A DNA stretch of 64,000 bases from Asterias rubens (lineage: Eukaryota; Echinodermata; Asteroidea; Forcipulatida; Asteriidae): NCBI RefSeq assembly GCF_902459465.1, contig NC_047082.1, positions 10,600,545 through 10,664,544 on the forward strand. Reading direction: 5' to 3'. The notes under the pieces were generated by a model. It did not search any database. It was not told where the DNA came from and was given only the letters and a program-made list of their open reading frames with translations. This document shows positions 11,559-23,841 of this stretch, one piece after another; position 1 is the first letter of the stretch, and each line of letters opens with the position of its first letter. Both the position numbers and the translations under genes were made by a program.

Positions 11559-14500
11559 TTATAGACTGGAGCCCGTTGAGATGCATTGAGTTGCAACAGC
11601 CATTTGGAAAGGCTCAACACCATACTGCATCACACCGTCCTGTTCGCAGCCCTTCTGGCGCAAAACTTTAGTCGGGTAGTACACCACCTCGCACCTCGTA
11701 TTAGGCAGCACCGTTAGACCATCCGCACTTAGGCAGGATTCGCATTTGGGTACGGCCTTGAGAAGAGTCGACGGATAGCGCGTTGCGTCGTATGTTGAAA
11801 CCATCTTCCACGGGCACAACGCTCTCTCGCCCAGCGGCGCGTCATTGGAGATTGTCTCGCCTACGGGGCAGTGGTTGTCGTCCGGGGTGGCATCGATGAC
11901 CTCATCGGTCGGAGGAGCAGCCAAGACAACCCCACCGTTCTCAAGAAGGAAGGTCAAGAGTTCCTTCTCATCGGGGATGACGCATCTTTCCACTGTGTAC
12001 ATGGACATTGTCGTCGAGATGCACAATATGGCGACCACAATTAAGAGACTCTGTTGGGTAATGGACCCCTGAAAAGAGACAACAGTTTGTTTGTTTTTGG
12101 TCTTTGTTTTCAAATAATAAACTACAAGGGTGACTGACTGGGTAACATAATAATGTCAAATGATTTGACGTTGAACAAAACACAATTGTTACACATAGTT
12201 TCGCATTGTAGCCCCTTATAATTATGTCCACATCCTTCTTTAGGCGAACTTGTGTAAACAAATAAATCAGTGAATAAATAACTAAACAAAATAAATTATG
12301 AACACACACATTTTACTGTTTATTGTTAGTGTCCTTTATTTTGGAAGGGATACGGTTGCGGTCACCTATATAAAATTAACGGAAAATATAAGTTTTTCAG
12401 AAAATCTCCAATTTCAATTGTCATTTGAGCGTCGTTAGTCAGGCCCGAGACTTCTGCGAATGTTGCGGACAGAGATGCGGTTGGTTCCCCGCTGCTTCTT
12501 TAATAAATTAATTATTACAGCGGGCGGCACGTTGAGTCCGGGACTAAAAGTTCAAATATGTTTACATAAGTACACTATTGGGTTTCAGGAATAACATTTC
12601 TATATCCATTGTTATGATCCGTTCGGTTGTTCGTGCTGTTTGACACTTAACACTTGACACCACTTTTCCGGGTTAACAATGCGAGTTCCGTGTGTGCAAG
12701 TGTATGATACAAACATACAGTGACGGTGCATCTTAAAGGCAGTGGACACTATTGGTCATAACTCAAAATAATTATTACCATAAAACCTTACTTGATTAGG
12801 AGTAATGGGGAGAGGTTGAAAACATTGTGATAAGCGGCTCCCTCTGAAGTAACGTACTTTTCGAGAGAGAAGTAATTTTCCACGAATTTGATTTCGATAC
12901 CTCAGATTTAGAATTTGAGGTCTCGAAATCAAGCATCTGAAAGCACACAACTTGGTGTGACAAGGTGTTTTTTTCTTTCATTATAATCTCGCAACTTCCA
13001 CGACCGATTGAGCTCAAGTTTTCACAGGTTTGTTAGGTTTGTTAAGATTGTATGCATACGTTGAGATACACCAACTATGAAGACTAGTCTTTGACAATTA
13101 CCAATAGTATACAGTGTCTTTATAGGCACTGGACACTGTTGGTAAATACTCAACATAATTGTAAGCATAAAAACTTACTTGCTATTACGAGCAATGGAGA
13201 CCTGTCGATATTATAAAACATTGCGAGGAAGTAAACCTAGTTTTTGAGAAAGAGGAAATTTCTCACTAAAAATAATAAAAGACTACTGGCCAGAAGCCTT
13301 TCATTCTTTTCAAGGCTTACCTTTCATTTTTTTGTTAATAACTGATTGAATCAAAATTTTCACAGGCTCGTTATTGTATGCATATATTGGAATACACCAA
13401 GTGAGATTACTGGTTTTTAACAATTACCAAAAGTGGTCAGTGCCTTTATTTGTTGTTAAAGCCATTGGACACTTTCGGTAAACAGTATTGTCCAAGTCCC
13501 CACACTTCGTGTATCACAACTTATATATAAAATAACAAACGTGTGAAAATTAAGGCTCAATCGGTCATCGGGGTCGGGAGAAAATAACGGGAAAACCCAC
13601 CCCTGTTTCCGCACGTTTCGCCATGTCATGACATGTGTTTAAATTAAATCCGTAATTCCCGACATCGAGAAGCATTTCATGGATGAATTTCACGAGAAGT
13701 CTTTCACCATTACCTTCTGTAAACCCTGTAAATTATTTGTAAATCTTTGAACTTTTGTTTATTCTTTTTACCGAAAGTGTCCAATGGCTTTAAATCACTG
13801 ACTGAATAAACAACAGAGGCGCTCTAGTGACAAAGTTCACCACAACGAGCATTTCGAAGTATCACAACGGAAACCATAACTATTTATAAATAGGGAAATT
13901 CCAATTTTAGTTTTGTCGGTTTTTTGTTTTTTTCACATAAATTTTACATAATGAAAGTGGTATATCCAAGTAACAGGCGTTTTTGTTTATATTATTTCAA
14001 CTCAAACTTACATCGTGCATTAAAGACACCGTCTTTTCACTTGGTATATCTAAACATAAAATAACAAACATGTGAAAATTTGAGCTCACTTGGTCGTCGA
14101 AGTTGCGAGATAATAAACAAAACCACCTTGTCACACGAAGTTGTGTGCTTTCAGAAGCTTGATTTCAAGACCTCAAAATCTAATTCTGGGGTCTCGAAAT
14201 CAAACTCGTGGAAAATTAATCCTTTCTCGAAAACTATGTCACTTCAGAGGGAGCCGTTTCTCACAATGTTTTATACTATCAACCTCTCCCCACTACTCGT
14301 TACCAAGTAAGGTTTTATGCTAATAATTATTTTCGAGTAATTTCCAGTAGTGTCCATCGCTTTAAACTGAGTCTACTTATAACAATTAATCGTGTCTTTG
14401 TATTGTTCCTTCAACATTATTGAGAATGAATTAAGTGTATAAATTAGTTTTGTTGTTCTCAATTAATTCCAGATGATGATTTAATTACCAAGTAATGGCC

Positions 14501-15587
14501 TTTGATATGAACAACGCAATCTCTGCAAGTGCACACAGCTCTGTGTGGGAGTCACTCTATGTACATTGCTTTGTTCTGTACACTAACTTGCAGAACATCC
14601 TACTTAACACCCTGTGGACGTGTGTAAGTCCACATAGTGTTCCAAGTCCCTACATTTAACTGGGACCTATAACGCATTCACTACAAGTACACACAGCTCT
14701 GTGTTGCAGTCATTCTATGGACATTCCTTTGTTCTGTACACTTACAGTAGAACATCCTACTCAACACCCTGTGGACGTGTGTAGGTCCACATAGTGTTCC
14801 AAGTCCCTACATTTAACTGGGACCTATAACGCATTCACTATAAGTACACACAGCTCTGTGTTGCAGTCACTCTATGGACATTCCTTTGTTCTGTACACTT
14901 GCAGCGAACATCCTACTCAACCTGTGGACGTGTGTAGGTTAACATAGTGTTCCAAGTCCAGGCTATATTTTACTTGGACCTCTTCTGATTTCAGGTCCAT
15001 ATTTCGTATGTAGCGTTAAAGACATCGGACACTTCTGGTAATTGTCAAAGACTAGTCTTCACAGTTGGTTTCATCTCAAAATATAAAATAACAAACCTGT
15101 GAGAATTTGAGCTCAATCGGTCGTCGAAGTTGCGAGATATGAATTAAAAAAAAAAACCCTTGTCGCACCATGGTCACACGAAGTTGTGTGCTTTCAGATG
15201 TTTGATTTCGAGACCTCAAAATTCTAAATCTGAGGTCTCGAAATCAAATTCGTGGAAAATTACTTCTTTCTCGAAAACTACGTCACTTCAGAGGGAGCTG
15301 TTTCTCACAATGTTTTTATACTATAAACCTCTCCCAATTACTCGTAATCAAGAAAGGTTTTATGATAATAATTAATTTGAGTAATTACCAATAGTGTCCA
15401 CTGCCTTTAAAATACGCACACGTTCCAATGCGATGTTCACACAACGTATAGTTTAGTGATTGTCAGCAAACATCAGACGTAATAAGCGCACAAAATTTAA
15501 AAGTAAAGTGTTACTTGTGTGGTACTGTACACAAAACAATTAATAGTTTTTACTATAACACAGAAATCATCCAACACGACTTACCAT
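11559..15587 (-). CDS. IL-17-like cytokine gene B, two exons (ATG 15587..15585; 12068..11559)
   Basis: Predicted 170-residue secreted IL-17-family protein. The main exon 12068..11559 encodes all but the first residue: a hydrophobic signal segment (about residues 8-22), an acidic linker, then the cystine-knot domain. The domain shows C86-P-W, the D-x-x-R-Y-P motif (residues 95-100), C110-x-x-C113, C127 before the Y-Y-x-x-x-V-L-R strand, C142 and C163. The usual C-x-C near the end is reduced to a single Cys. A polypyrimidine tract and CAG at 12071-12069 mark an acceptor directly before GGG, so residues upstream in that open frame are intronic. The nearest fitting start is an ATG at 15587..15585 followed at once by GTAAGT; joining it gives M-G-S-I in frame. 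Gene F has the same arrangement, which supports the model. Exon 1 and its 3.5 kb intron are inference; the main exon is secure. A MITE with a SINE inside it lies just past the stop. Confidence 0.8.
12733..13124. mobile_element. TTAA MITE, family 1
   Basis: Full-length copy within the inferred intron of gene B, followed directly by another copy. Confidence 0.8.
13121..13449. mobile_element. TTAA MITE, family 1, diverged
   Basis: Degenerate copy (GGCACTGGACACTGTTGG … AAGTGGTCAGTGCCTTTA), lying end to end with the previous element. Confidence 0.7.
13456..13793. mobile_element. TTAA MITE, family 2
   Basis: Complete copy with both TIRs (TTAAAGCCATTGGACAC / GTGTCCAATGGCTTTAA), third in a row of three TTAA elements inside the gene B intron. 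Confidence 0.85.
14020..14365. mobile_element. TTAA MITE, family 1
   Basis: Complete copy with slightly decayed TIRs and an intact central palindrome. Confidence 0.75.
14513..14985. repeat. Tandem repeat, about 157-158 bp unit, three copies
   Basis: Phase markers CACACAGCTCTGTG at 14532, 14690 and 14847 give periods of 158 and 157 bp. Each unit holds TGTTCTGTACACT and a palindromic GTGGACGTGTGTAGGTCCAC-like core; the third copy has small deletions. Lies inside the gene B intron. Confidence 0.9.
15016..15410. mobile_element. TTAA MITE, family 1
   Basis: Complete copy about 170 bp downstream (in gene B's direction) of the inferred exon 1 donor. Confidence 0.8.
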
Positions 15588-15783
15588 TATGTTCTCCTCT
15601 GAATTGTCTGTTCTACGCCCTCTCAAAAAATGGTGAACTCTGTCAAACAAAGACAATCATCAAAAACAACACCCACACTCTTCAGTTGTCTGAAGGATCA
15701 CTGTTCGGTATACAGCGAGACCGCTGTCATCAGCGCAGCTAATGCCCGGACTCGTTTCCTTCATTGAGTTCTAGTCACACTGA

Positions 15784-15958
15784 ACCTAGACTTGGTTCCA
15801 AGTCTGTGATGGCTTTTAGTCTACCCGATAGCCGATACATTATTACCTAAAATAGCGCCCTCTTGTAGGTTAACTCCCGTCATTAGCCTGAGTTGTGGGG
15901 GTTTTTTTTCGTTGGCTGATGCAGAGGAATCCGCGATATCAGACTTGAACCAAGTCTA
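15784..15958. repeat. Fold-back repeat with CTAGACTTGGTTCCAAGTC ends
   Basis: CTAGACTTGGTTCCAAGTC near the start is mirrored by GACTTGAACCAAGTCTA at the end; related to the elements at 28036 and 42699. Lies just upstream of the inferred gene B exon 1. Confidence 0.5.
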
Positions 15959-16132
15959 CACTGAGCCTTGTTCCAATGCCTCATCGCAACCGGTGAGTCA
16001 GATTGTGCACCAATAAGCCCCCGTACAGGCATCACGTGCAGGAACTGCATGATACAGAGACATGTGGGGTCGATGTGGAATTTGCAACCTCGCAAAACGA
16101 AGATAAATAAATATTACGAAATTCCAAGCAGT

Positions 16133-16598
16133 TTAAAGGGGCTGGATACCTTTACTAATCACCGGAAATATATTTGACCATGATAGATTTAAATTTTTGA
16201 TGAACCATCCGGAGGAAGCTCTATGTAATTGCCTGGCAAAAATAGTATACACTAGTATCTTTTTATTCAAAATGTCCATAGATTTACAATAAACTTACAG
16301 GGTTTGAAGATATAATGATAGTGGAAAGCTTCCCTTCAAATATTACTTACTGAGGTGCTGTAGTTTTTGAGAGTAAAACAATGTTATGAAAATACGTTTG
16401 TAAATAATTAAAATAATTTCGTCTCATAAGACGAACATTATTTTCATGACATTGTTTTACTCATTTCCCAAAAAATTACAGCACCTCAGCACGTAATATT
16501 TTCAGGGAAGCTTTCTACTATCATCAAAGTGTGTAAGTTTAGTGTACATCTGTGGACATTGCGTTTTTTGTTCTATAAAAGTTGCATAGACCCTTTAA
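16133..16598. mobile_element. Palindromic TTAA element (TTTAAAGGG ends)
   Basis: Ends TTTAAAGGGGCTGGATACC and TGCATAGACCCTTTAAA. The inner halves mirror each other (a long imperfect palindrome centred near 16429 on CTCATAAGACG). A decayed relative lies at 43838-43985. Confidence 0.7.
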
Positions 16599-17199
16599 AA
16601 GGAAATTAAGATCATGCTAGTTTTCCTAGTTTTCCGTTCGACTTCTTCACTATATTGTTACTTTATTAGCTGATGTTATCCTTCCCAGGGCTATGAAGTC
16701 TGTTCCAGTACCGGAATAAAAGACAATACAATACAAAACAATACAAAACAATACAATTATTGAAACAATTGATAACTGAATGTTATAGTCGAAAATAAAA
16801 AGTTACACTTTGCTGTAGGTAGACTGAACATCTGACGTCACACTTCGAGGCTCGTGAACAACGCCAGAGACCGGCCCTCCAGCCGGCGTGTTCATTCACC
16901 TTTGACCTACATTCATTTCACATAGAGATATGCAGTCAAATTCGTCACCAACATTACACTGCAAGTACATGCACATGCATGTACTGTATACAATACACAC
17001 GTACGTGGACACAGCATGCAGACGTCCAAAAGTAAGCTTTCCATAACTGTGTTTTGATTGGTCGTCCGAGGTGACCTCAGACCAATCAAAACAAACCCAG
17101 CTACGGTAGCAATAGTCATTGCATCTACCCAATGATATCATTGTATCCAATGGAATCACTGTATCCATGGAGGATCTTCCTCCATGCTGTATCTGAGTA

Positions 17200-17250
17200 G
17201 CAGGTACCTGTCTTTTATCCTTGCGGATAAAGACAGGGCCCCCAGTCTAG
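17200..17250. repeat. Hairpin CCTGTCTTTATCC/GGATAAAGACAGG
   Basis: Second copy of the hairpin at 38440. The surrounding 16599-18103 shows no supported gene. Confidence 0.6.
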
Positions 17251-18103
17251 TCTGCAGTACACGATTATTTACAGAACTGAATAAAAGCAATTACGTCACA
17301 AAACCCCGAAGGTTAACTCCAAACCGAAACTGCCCTCATACTCTGCACATTATTTATATATAAAGATAATGAGATAATGAGATAAAGATAACGAGACCAT
17401 CATGAGACCTTGAGATTATGTTCACATAAACCATAGAGATGCATAAACTATGCAATAAAGTTTATAGGAAACGTCGAGTGAGGGCGCTATCACTGTAAAA
17501 ATGTAGACGCGAGCATGACATCCTATTGTTGTTTGATGACTGCTATTTGGCTGCACCTAACAAATAAACCCTCGCCATTCAGTGCAGCGTACTAAATATT
17601 CAAGAATACGCGAAAAATACGTAAAGAATCACAGCTTGTTACAGTAAAGGAAAACATAATTATTATCCGCTGACTCTTGTAATTGTGTACTCTGCTGAAT
17701 TTGATAAGGGGAATCCCAAGGCCCGGTGTCCAAGAATAGCATTCAGTCCGCCGGTACGTGTCCCACGAAATTCTGTCCACCGGAGATTCGGTAAATTAAA
17801 TTAATGGGTTCGATGAGAATGAATCAAAAGAGGGCGCTATCAGAAGAAATTTGTACATAATATTGTTTGCCATAATAATATATGGGGACCGAATCTCGTG
17901 ATGAACAGAATCTCCTGCCATACCGGCGAGTTAATCTCACTCCAAATAAAAACACCGCTACACTAGTCAAATTCTCCAAAACGTGCGAGCACCAATCTTG
18001 AAAAAAATCCTTCTCGGCAAAAAAGGACAATCTTTTGCAGAGCCTAATGTCATCTACAATACCTCAAGTTGGAAGTCAACAACCCCAGGTCACAATTAGT
18101 ATT

Positions 18104-18486
18104 TTAAAGACACTGGACACTATTGGTAATTGTCAATGACCAGTCTTCTCACTTGCTGCATCTCAACATATGCCTAAAATAACAAAACCTGTACAAATTT
18201 AAGCTCAATCGGTCATCGAAGTTGCGAGATATAAACGAAAGAAAAAACACCCTTGTCACACGAAGTTGTGTGCTTTCAGTTGCTTGATTTCGAGACCTCA
18301 AATTCTAAATCTGAGGTCTCGAAATCAAATTCGTGGAAAATTACTTCTTTCTCAAAAACTACTCCACTTCAAAGGGAGCCGTTTCTCATAAGTACCAACA
18401 TCTCCCTTATACTCGTCACCAAGTAAGATTTAATGCTGATAATTATTTTGAGTATTATTATTACCAATAGTGTCCACTGCCTTTAA
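18104..18486. mobile_element. TTAA MITE, family 1
   Basis: Complete copy; the central palindrome is typical (arms TTGATTTCGAGACCTCA and its mirror). Confidence 0.85.
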
Positions 18487-18797
18487 AGTATTTTATTTGT
18501 TTAACAGGCGTACGTTGTCCTTTCGTGGTCACTAAGTTAAACAAAGAAAATGAAAAATATCGGGTGCCTAAATAACACTGGTTTAAAGTTTGTTACAACA
18601 TAGACCTGTGACATTTCAAGTGCCTCACACTCACAAACTAAAGAGGGCGTACCATTAGGGTCGATTGCACAGCCGTATTACTGGGACAGTTACGGCAATT
18701 TTGCGATTAGAAGCCATTTTGTTACCAAGAAACGCATGGGTGAACACGGGGTGCCAGGCTAGTCTGCCCAATGGGTTGTGCTCATAGAAATAGAACC

Positions 18798-19010
18798 TGG
18801 GCCCAATTTCATAGAGCTGCTAAGCACACAAATTTGCTTAGCGCTAAATTTCTTCCTTGATAAAAACAGGATTACCAACCAAATGTTTATATTTTGTTGC
18901 ATATTGCGTGTTACTGGTATCCAGCTGTTGTTGGCTTATCCTTATCCTAACCTTTGGTTGGTAATCCTGTTTTTATCAAGGAAGAAATTTTAATTCTAAG
19001 TTTTGTGCCC
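18798..19010. mobile_element. Palindromic MITE, GGGCCCAATTTCATAGAGC family
   Basis: Long TIRs (GCTGCTAAGCACA, ACAGGATTACCAACC) face each other across a short centre; the right end is truncated. Other copies at 36281 and 62866. Confidence 0.75.
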
Positions 19011-19624
19011 ATGTTGTGCTGCGTTTGGAGACAACATGGCGTCCAGCAACCACGTGACCATATAAAACTGGTCCCTAATGTAGCAACTCCCTCAATACAC
19101 ACCTCTAGTCGTTTGTTTTAGTCTCAGCAATTTGAATGAGGACAAACATATTTAAAAAAGAATACGTTAGAACACAAAGCACAAAAACAAGAAGGAAAAA
19201 CCAGTGTTAAGTTTTGTCATCTGTGTAACATTTTAAAGTTTAATCCATAGGATTTACTAATTTAATTGTGATACACCAACACATGTTTCTTTTTTGCTGT
19301 TAAAATATCCATTATAAAGAGATGTTCATTGACTTTCAACTGCAACTGTTTAGTCTCGAATAAATAAACTCTGAAATATATACTAGAAAAAGCTCAGTTT
19401 TACATTAGTCTAATAGAAGTAGCTGTCGGCGCCACGAGGGTGTCGGACATATAAACATGAACTGTGTATAAAAATACATATAATATTAAATAAGGTTTTT
19501 GTTTTACCAAAACAAACTGTTTCCACAAAAGACATTTAAGCTTATTTAAATCTCTATGAGCATCTTGAGAAAAAAATTGCTAAATAAAACATAGATAAAA
19601 CACACGAAATATGTCAATAAATTA

Positions 19625-19633
19625 TATAAATAA
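19625..19633 (-). promoter_or_regulatory. AU-rich nonamer downstream of gene C
   Basis: TTATTTATA on the minus strand 134 bp past the gene C stop, in the context shared with the D element. Confidence 0.4.
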
Positions 19634-19766
19634 TATACTTAAAAGTTTCAAAAATATAATGAAAGAAACGCACTTTCACTATAAAATACTCGTAAATGTT
19701 TCATTAAATTAATCGATTAACCAGAGTATTTAGGTTAATTGCATGTATACTGTAGAATGTAACTGT

Positions 19767-20420
19767 TCAGCTAATAATGTCTGGGGGTCGAATGGCAGAG
19801 CTAACCTTTCGCATACAGGTGCACGCTACTGGTACCTTATACCACTCAAAGTCATATTTCAAGACGCCTTCTACACACCCATTGTTCCTCAACACTCCCA
19901 TAGTGTACATCACCTCTCTGCATTCTAAGTCAGGGGATGCTTTGCCAGTGTAGGGGTCTAAACAGCCCTGACAGCGACACACAGCCCTGGCGATGACGCT
20001 TGGGTACCGGTCTGCATCGTGGTCCTCCTCGTAGGTCCACGGGCAGGTTGCTGCCGCACTGGTGCTCCAATCTTCACGTACCTCATGCTCGGCCGGACAG
20101 GTTGTCGTAGTTGCTACGTCAGGGTAGGGCATGTCATCAGGGGTAATTGTCTGCCGTTGTTGGATGGTTTGGTTAAATGGAAGTACCCCAAAGGCAGGCT
20201 TGTTTGGGTAGAAATGTTCGCCGTTGTTAAGCTGCTGGTTGAGTCCGGTCTTTGAACAGTCAGATGCCAAGATACCGCTTTGAGCTGCGTGGTCTTCGTC
20301 GGATGGAGCGGGCAGCGGGCCGGCCAGTGCCGGTGACGATACGGCAAGAATGAACATGAGGAACCCGCTCAGAGTTACGAGGGACTGCAACCCTAGAGAC
20401 GATGACGACTGAAATGACAT
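19767..20420 (-). CDS. IL-17-like cytokine gene C, single-exon, 217 aa
   Basis: Secreted IL-17-family cytokine. Signal peptide about residues 1-33 (hydrophobic core, then a P-A-L-A/G cleavage-like site). A roughly 75-residue low-complexity pro-region contains C55, and the cystine-knot domain runs about 105-205. Visible hallmarks are C126-P-W, D-x-x-R-Y-P (135-140), C148-x-C150-x-x-C153, C167, Y-T-M-G-V-L-R (172-178), C182 and C200-T-C202. One potential N-glycosylation site lies at N83-Q-T. No intron interrupts the coding region. It is the left arm of an inverted duplication with gene D and differs from D at residues 2, 8, 21, 23 and 208, and from E at eight positions. The start is chosen because the signal peptide begins there and the upstream frame is not conserved among copies. 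An ATF/CREB-type palindrome lies 453 bp upstream of the ATG, and an AU-rich nonamer lies 134 bp beyond the stop. Confidence 0.93.
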   Translation of the reverse strand: MSFQSSSSLGLQSLVTLSGFLMFILAVSSPALAGPLPAPSDEDHAAQSGILASDCSKTGLNQQLNNGEHFYPNKPAFGVLPFNQTIQQRQTITPDDMPYPDVATTTTCPAEHEVREDWSTSAAATCPWTYEEDHDADRYPSVIARAVCRCQGCLDPYTGKASPDLECREVMYTMGVLRNNGCVEGVLKYDFEWYKVPVACTCMRKVSSAIRPPDIIS

Positions 20421-20872
20421 GTTGCTGCTGCTGAAGGATTTCTTGGAAATAGAATACGATGTTTTCTCAATTTTGTCTGGTCACTTCACTCTCTGGTCTT
20501 GCAGATTGTCTGGAATTAGTATGGACCAGTTAGGTCTAAGATCAGTTGAATTCGATTTGATTGTGATGTTCCTCGTTTCGTTGACTGTCTTTTTATGTCT
20601 TTTTTTTGACCACCAGGGAAGTCCATATTCATGAAAATAGACCATTACGAATTGTTGTCCGTCGATAAATGTCCCTTACCATCACCTCCGAAATCCGTGT
20701 TGAAAATGTATTTGCTTGCTCGTATCAGACAAAATAAACAAAACTAACAGAACGGATTTGCCCGAGCGGGAAAACGCTTGACTTTATGACACTATTTACT
20801 CTCGATGAAACAATCAGTCGCCTTAAACCAATGAAAGGTTCTACTTCCCTGTTCGGACCTCATGACGTCATT

Positions 20873-20880
20873 ATTGGTGT
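20873..20880. promoter_or_regulatory. ATF/CREB-type palindrome upstream of gene C
   Basis: TGACGTCA, 453 bp upstream of the gene C ATG. The aligned position is also TGACGTCA at gene E (28948-28955) and TGAAGTCA at gene D (24741-24748). Conservation between duplicates is weak evidence of function. Confidence 0.35.
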
Positions 20881-21104
20881 GTTGGTTTATCCACATGTTT
20901 TGTTTAAATGTCAATAATTAAAACTGAGTTAATACATATCGATTGCAAAAGATCGTTGATTTTGTTGAATCTTTTTAATTGAAGTTTACGTTTTACAATA
21001 AGCATTACGGCAGTACCGCTTCTCAGATTTAAAATTTAAAAGTTGTTGCATAAAAACAAATTTCTTAATAACCACTATATTTTTTTGCATTTTTTGTTGT
21101 TGCT

Positions 21105-21200
21105 CAGGACTCGGGAAAGTACTGAGTATACAGTGCTAACACACATCGGTGTATGGGTTAAAAACCAAAATTAATATTCTTTATCCCCGATGCAAATTTA
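21105..21200 (+). mobile_element. SINE family A, tail only
   Basis: GGACTCGGGAAAGTACTGAG … CACATCGGTGTATGGG then AAAACCAAAATTAATATTC; the head is missing. Confidence 0.65.
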
Positions 21201-21488
21201 TTATTAACCACTATATTGTTTTGATAAAAACAAATAAAGTTACCGAGAACAAAATAAAGCCATTATATCGTACCCATGGGTAAAAACCATGCCAAATAAT
21301 TTGTATTCCTCCTTTTTATCACCCATCATAAGTTCTCAAAATACTTGATTGTACTAGAACATTCTTTTGTGCTTTCATTTGACTCTGCATTTATCAGTTT
21401 CCCTTAGACTTTGTACACAAATTTTCTTATGGAGCATCCCAGTCTTTAAAATTCCCCCCATGGAGTCCTTTTGTTTCCTCCTTTTTGT

Positions 21489-22178
21489 TTAAAGGCAGTG
21501 GACACTATTGGTAATTGTCAAAGACCAGTCTTCTCACTTGGTGTACCTCAACATATGCGTAAAATAACAAACCTGTAAACATTTGAGCTCAATTGGTCGT
21601 CGAAGTTGCGAGAGAATATTGGAAGAAAACACGCCCTTGTTGTACAAGTTGTGTGCTTTCAGATGCTTGATTTCGAGACCTCAAAATCTAATTCTGAGGT
21701 TTCGAAATCAAACTCAAATATTTTAGTGAGAAGTTACTCAAAAACTACGTTACTTCAGGAGGAGCTGTTGCTCACAATGTTGTATACTATCAACAGTTGT
21801 ATACTAACAAGCATTGGGGAGCTGTTGGTGTTATAAAACATTGTGGGAAACGACTCCTTCTGAAGTAACGTAGTTTTTGAGAAAGAGGTTTTTTTTCACT
21901 AAAATAATAAAAGACTTTTTGCTAGAAGTCTTTTATTCCTATCCGAAAGCACACAAATTCGTCTAACACGGGTGTTTTTAGTTTCATCATTTTCTCGCAA
22001 CTTCGATGTCGATTGAGCCCAAATTTTCACAGGCTTGTTATTTTATGCTTATGTTGGGAGACGCCAAGTGAGAAGACTGGTCTTTGACAATTACCAAACG
22101 TGTTCCTTCCCTTTAACAAGTATTTTTTTTATAACAACTGTTTTGAGTAATATTACCAATAGTGTCCAGTGCCTTTAA
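21489..22178. mobile_element. Nested TTAA MITEs, family 1
   Basis: An outer copy starts at TTAAAGGCAGTGG (21489) and ends AGTGTCCAGTGCCTTTAA (22178). A second, reverse-oriented copy interrupts it from about 21800 to 22117. Confidence 0.7.
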
Positions 22179-22578
22179 TGAGCACACCGTCTGTCACATC
22201 CCACTAACAGCTTCTGTTTGAGGTACATACATTAAAACGTACCGCCCACATACACGTTCACACAGCAGATTGGCGTTCGCTGCTGCATGCTGTCCAAATA
22301 AGTTGGGGTCAAATTCCTTTTTGGAAGTCTGTTACTGTTAATACTATCGGAGCAAAGTAAAACAATACTACGTCATCGGTTTGTTTACAATCCCACACTG
22401 TTTCTACTGTATACCGTAATTTCAATCCGGGTTTGTGTTTGCCTCTTGAAAAAAAGAAAAAATGAGAAAACTAAAACCACCACTTCAAAATAAAACTTCT
22501 CCTTTTTTCGAAGAAAAACCAAAGGCGTTTTCTGACGTGCCGAAAGAAGATTCTGTATCGAAGTTTCAACACCTGGGC

Positions 22579-23240
22579 CAGTATGTAGTGGGATGTAAAC
22601 ACTTATCGGTGACATTTGGGTTAAAGTGGCTGGTCCACCCATCTCCCGGATAGAGCAACGACGCCCTCCTCAAGGTAAAGTTTTACCTTTGATCAAGGGG
22701 CACACCAAACATTACCCGATACTTGTTTTGCGAGTATCGAAGTCTAAACACATACTTCAGTATAGGTAGTGGGATGTAAACACTTACCAATGACATTTTG
22801 GGATAAAGGGACTGGCCCATCCCTATCACGGATAGAGCAACGACTGCCGCCTTCAATGCAAACGGAAAGCCTTTGAACGATGTGAGCTACGGACAGACCA
22901 AGCACACACGGCTGAGTTGTCTTGCAAGTTTTGAAGTTTAAACACATACTTCAGTATATAGGTAGTGAGATGTAAACACTTTTTACATTTGACTTAAAGA
23001 GGCTGGTCCACCCATCCCCCGGATAGAGCAACAACTCCCCGCCCTCATCGTTGAGTAAAGTTTACCTTTCTAACTAATGATGTGAGCTATTGGCAGACAA
23101 GCATTACTCGACGCATGTGTTTTGCAAGTATCGAAGTTTAAACACATACTTTAGTGTAGTGGGGTGAACGAAACCGTGGTAACATTTTATTGAGTTGAAG
23201 TGGCTGGTCCATCCACCCTTCCCCCGGATATAACAACGAC
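22579..23240. repeat. Degenerate tandem repeat, 181-196 bp unit, about four copies
   Basis: GGATGTAAACACT-like markers at 22591, 22772, 22968 and 23161 (decayed). Each unit also has GGCTGGTCCACCCATC and GGATAGAGCAACGAC. No frame is conserved between units. Confidence 0.8.
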
Positions 23241-23337
23241 TCCTCCCTCACCTTTGGTAATCATTTGAGCTCATGAACAGTCCCAACATTAAAGCTGAGA
23301 AACATATTTGAAGGCTTTGGAGGTTGCCTCAAAAGCA

Positions 23338-23388
23338 AACGCTTTTCAAAGACCAACTCGACCGATCCAAAGCAACGTGTTCCTTTAA
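23338..23388. mobile_element. Solo end of TTAA MITE family 3
   Basis: CAACTCGACCGATCCAAAGC…GTGTTCCTTTAA matches the right TIR of the elements at 30788 and 45594. Confidence 0.6.
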
Positions 23389-23544
23389 TGTAAACATTTG
23401 AAACATACTATCTAATGCAACCCTAAGTTGATCTTTGAAATAGTTGTGAAACATTATGTACTCTTCCAGAAACATGCCAACAAACACGCCTTGAGTTTAT
23501 TTTTCCCTAAACAGAAGTTTGGAATCTTTGCACCATTCCTGATG

Positions 23545-23841
23545 CACCCTGCACCCAATTGGTCGTCGAAGTTTCAAGAGAATAATGAAAGAAACAACAC
23601 CTTAGTTACACAAGTTGTGTGCTTCCAGATGCCTTGATTTCGATACCTCAGCTGAGGTCTCGAATTCAAGTCAAATATTTTAGTGCGAAATTACTTTTTT
23701 TCTCAAAAACTAAGTTACTTCAGAGGGAGCCGTTTCTCACAATGTTTAGTACTATCAACAGCTCTCCAATATTCCTCACCAAGAAAGTTTCCATGCTTAA
23801 AATTATTTTGAGTAATTACCAATATTGTCCAGTGCCTTTAA
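23545..23841. mobile_element. TTAA MITE, family 1, left end lost
   Basis: First of three TTAA elements in a chain; its last TTAA (23838-23841) starts the next element. Confidence 0.7.

Larger units (their letters stand above)
19160..20870 (-). repeat. Left arm of the IL-17 inverted duplication
   Basis: Gene C with about 450 bp upstream and 600 bp downstream is the reverse complement of 24775-26740, with scattered substitutions and indels outside the coding block. The downstream part includes the run near 19320-19350 matching 26550-26590. It holds the empty site for the MITE found in the other arm. Confidence 0.85.

Noticed and set aside
20019..20347. Antisense frames of 77-78 codons inside C, D and E
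   Set aside because: Shadows of the near-identical IL-17 coding cores; conserved only because the DNA itself is.
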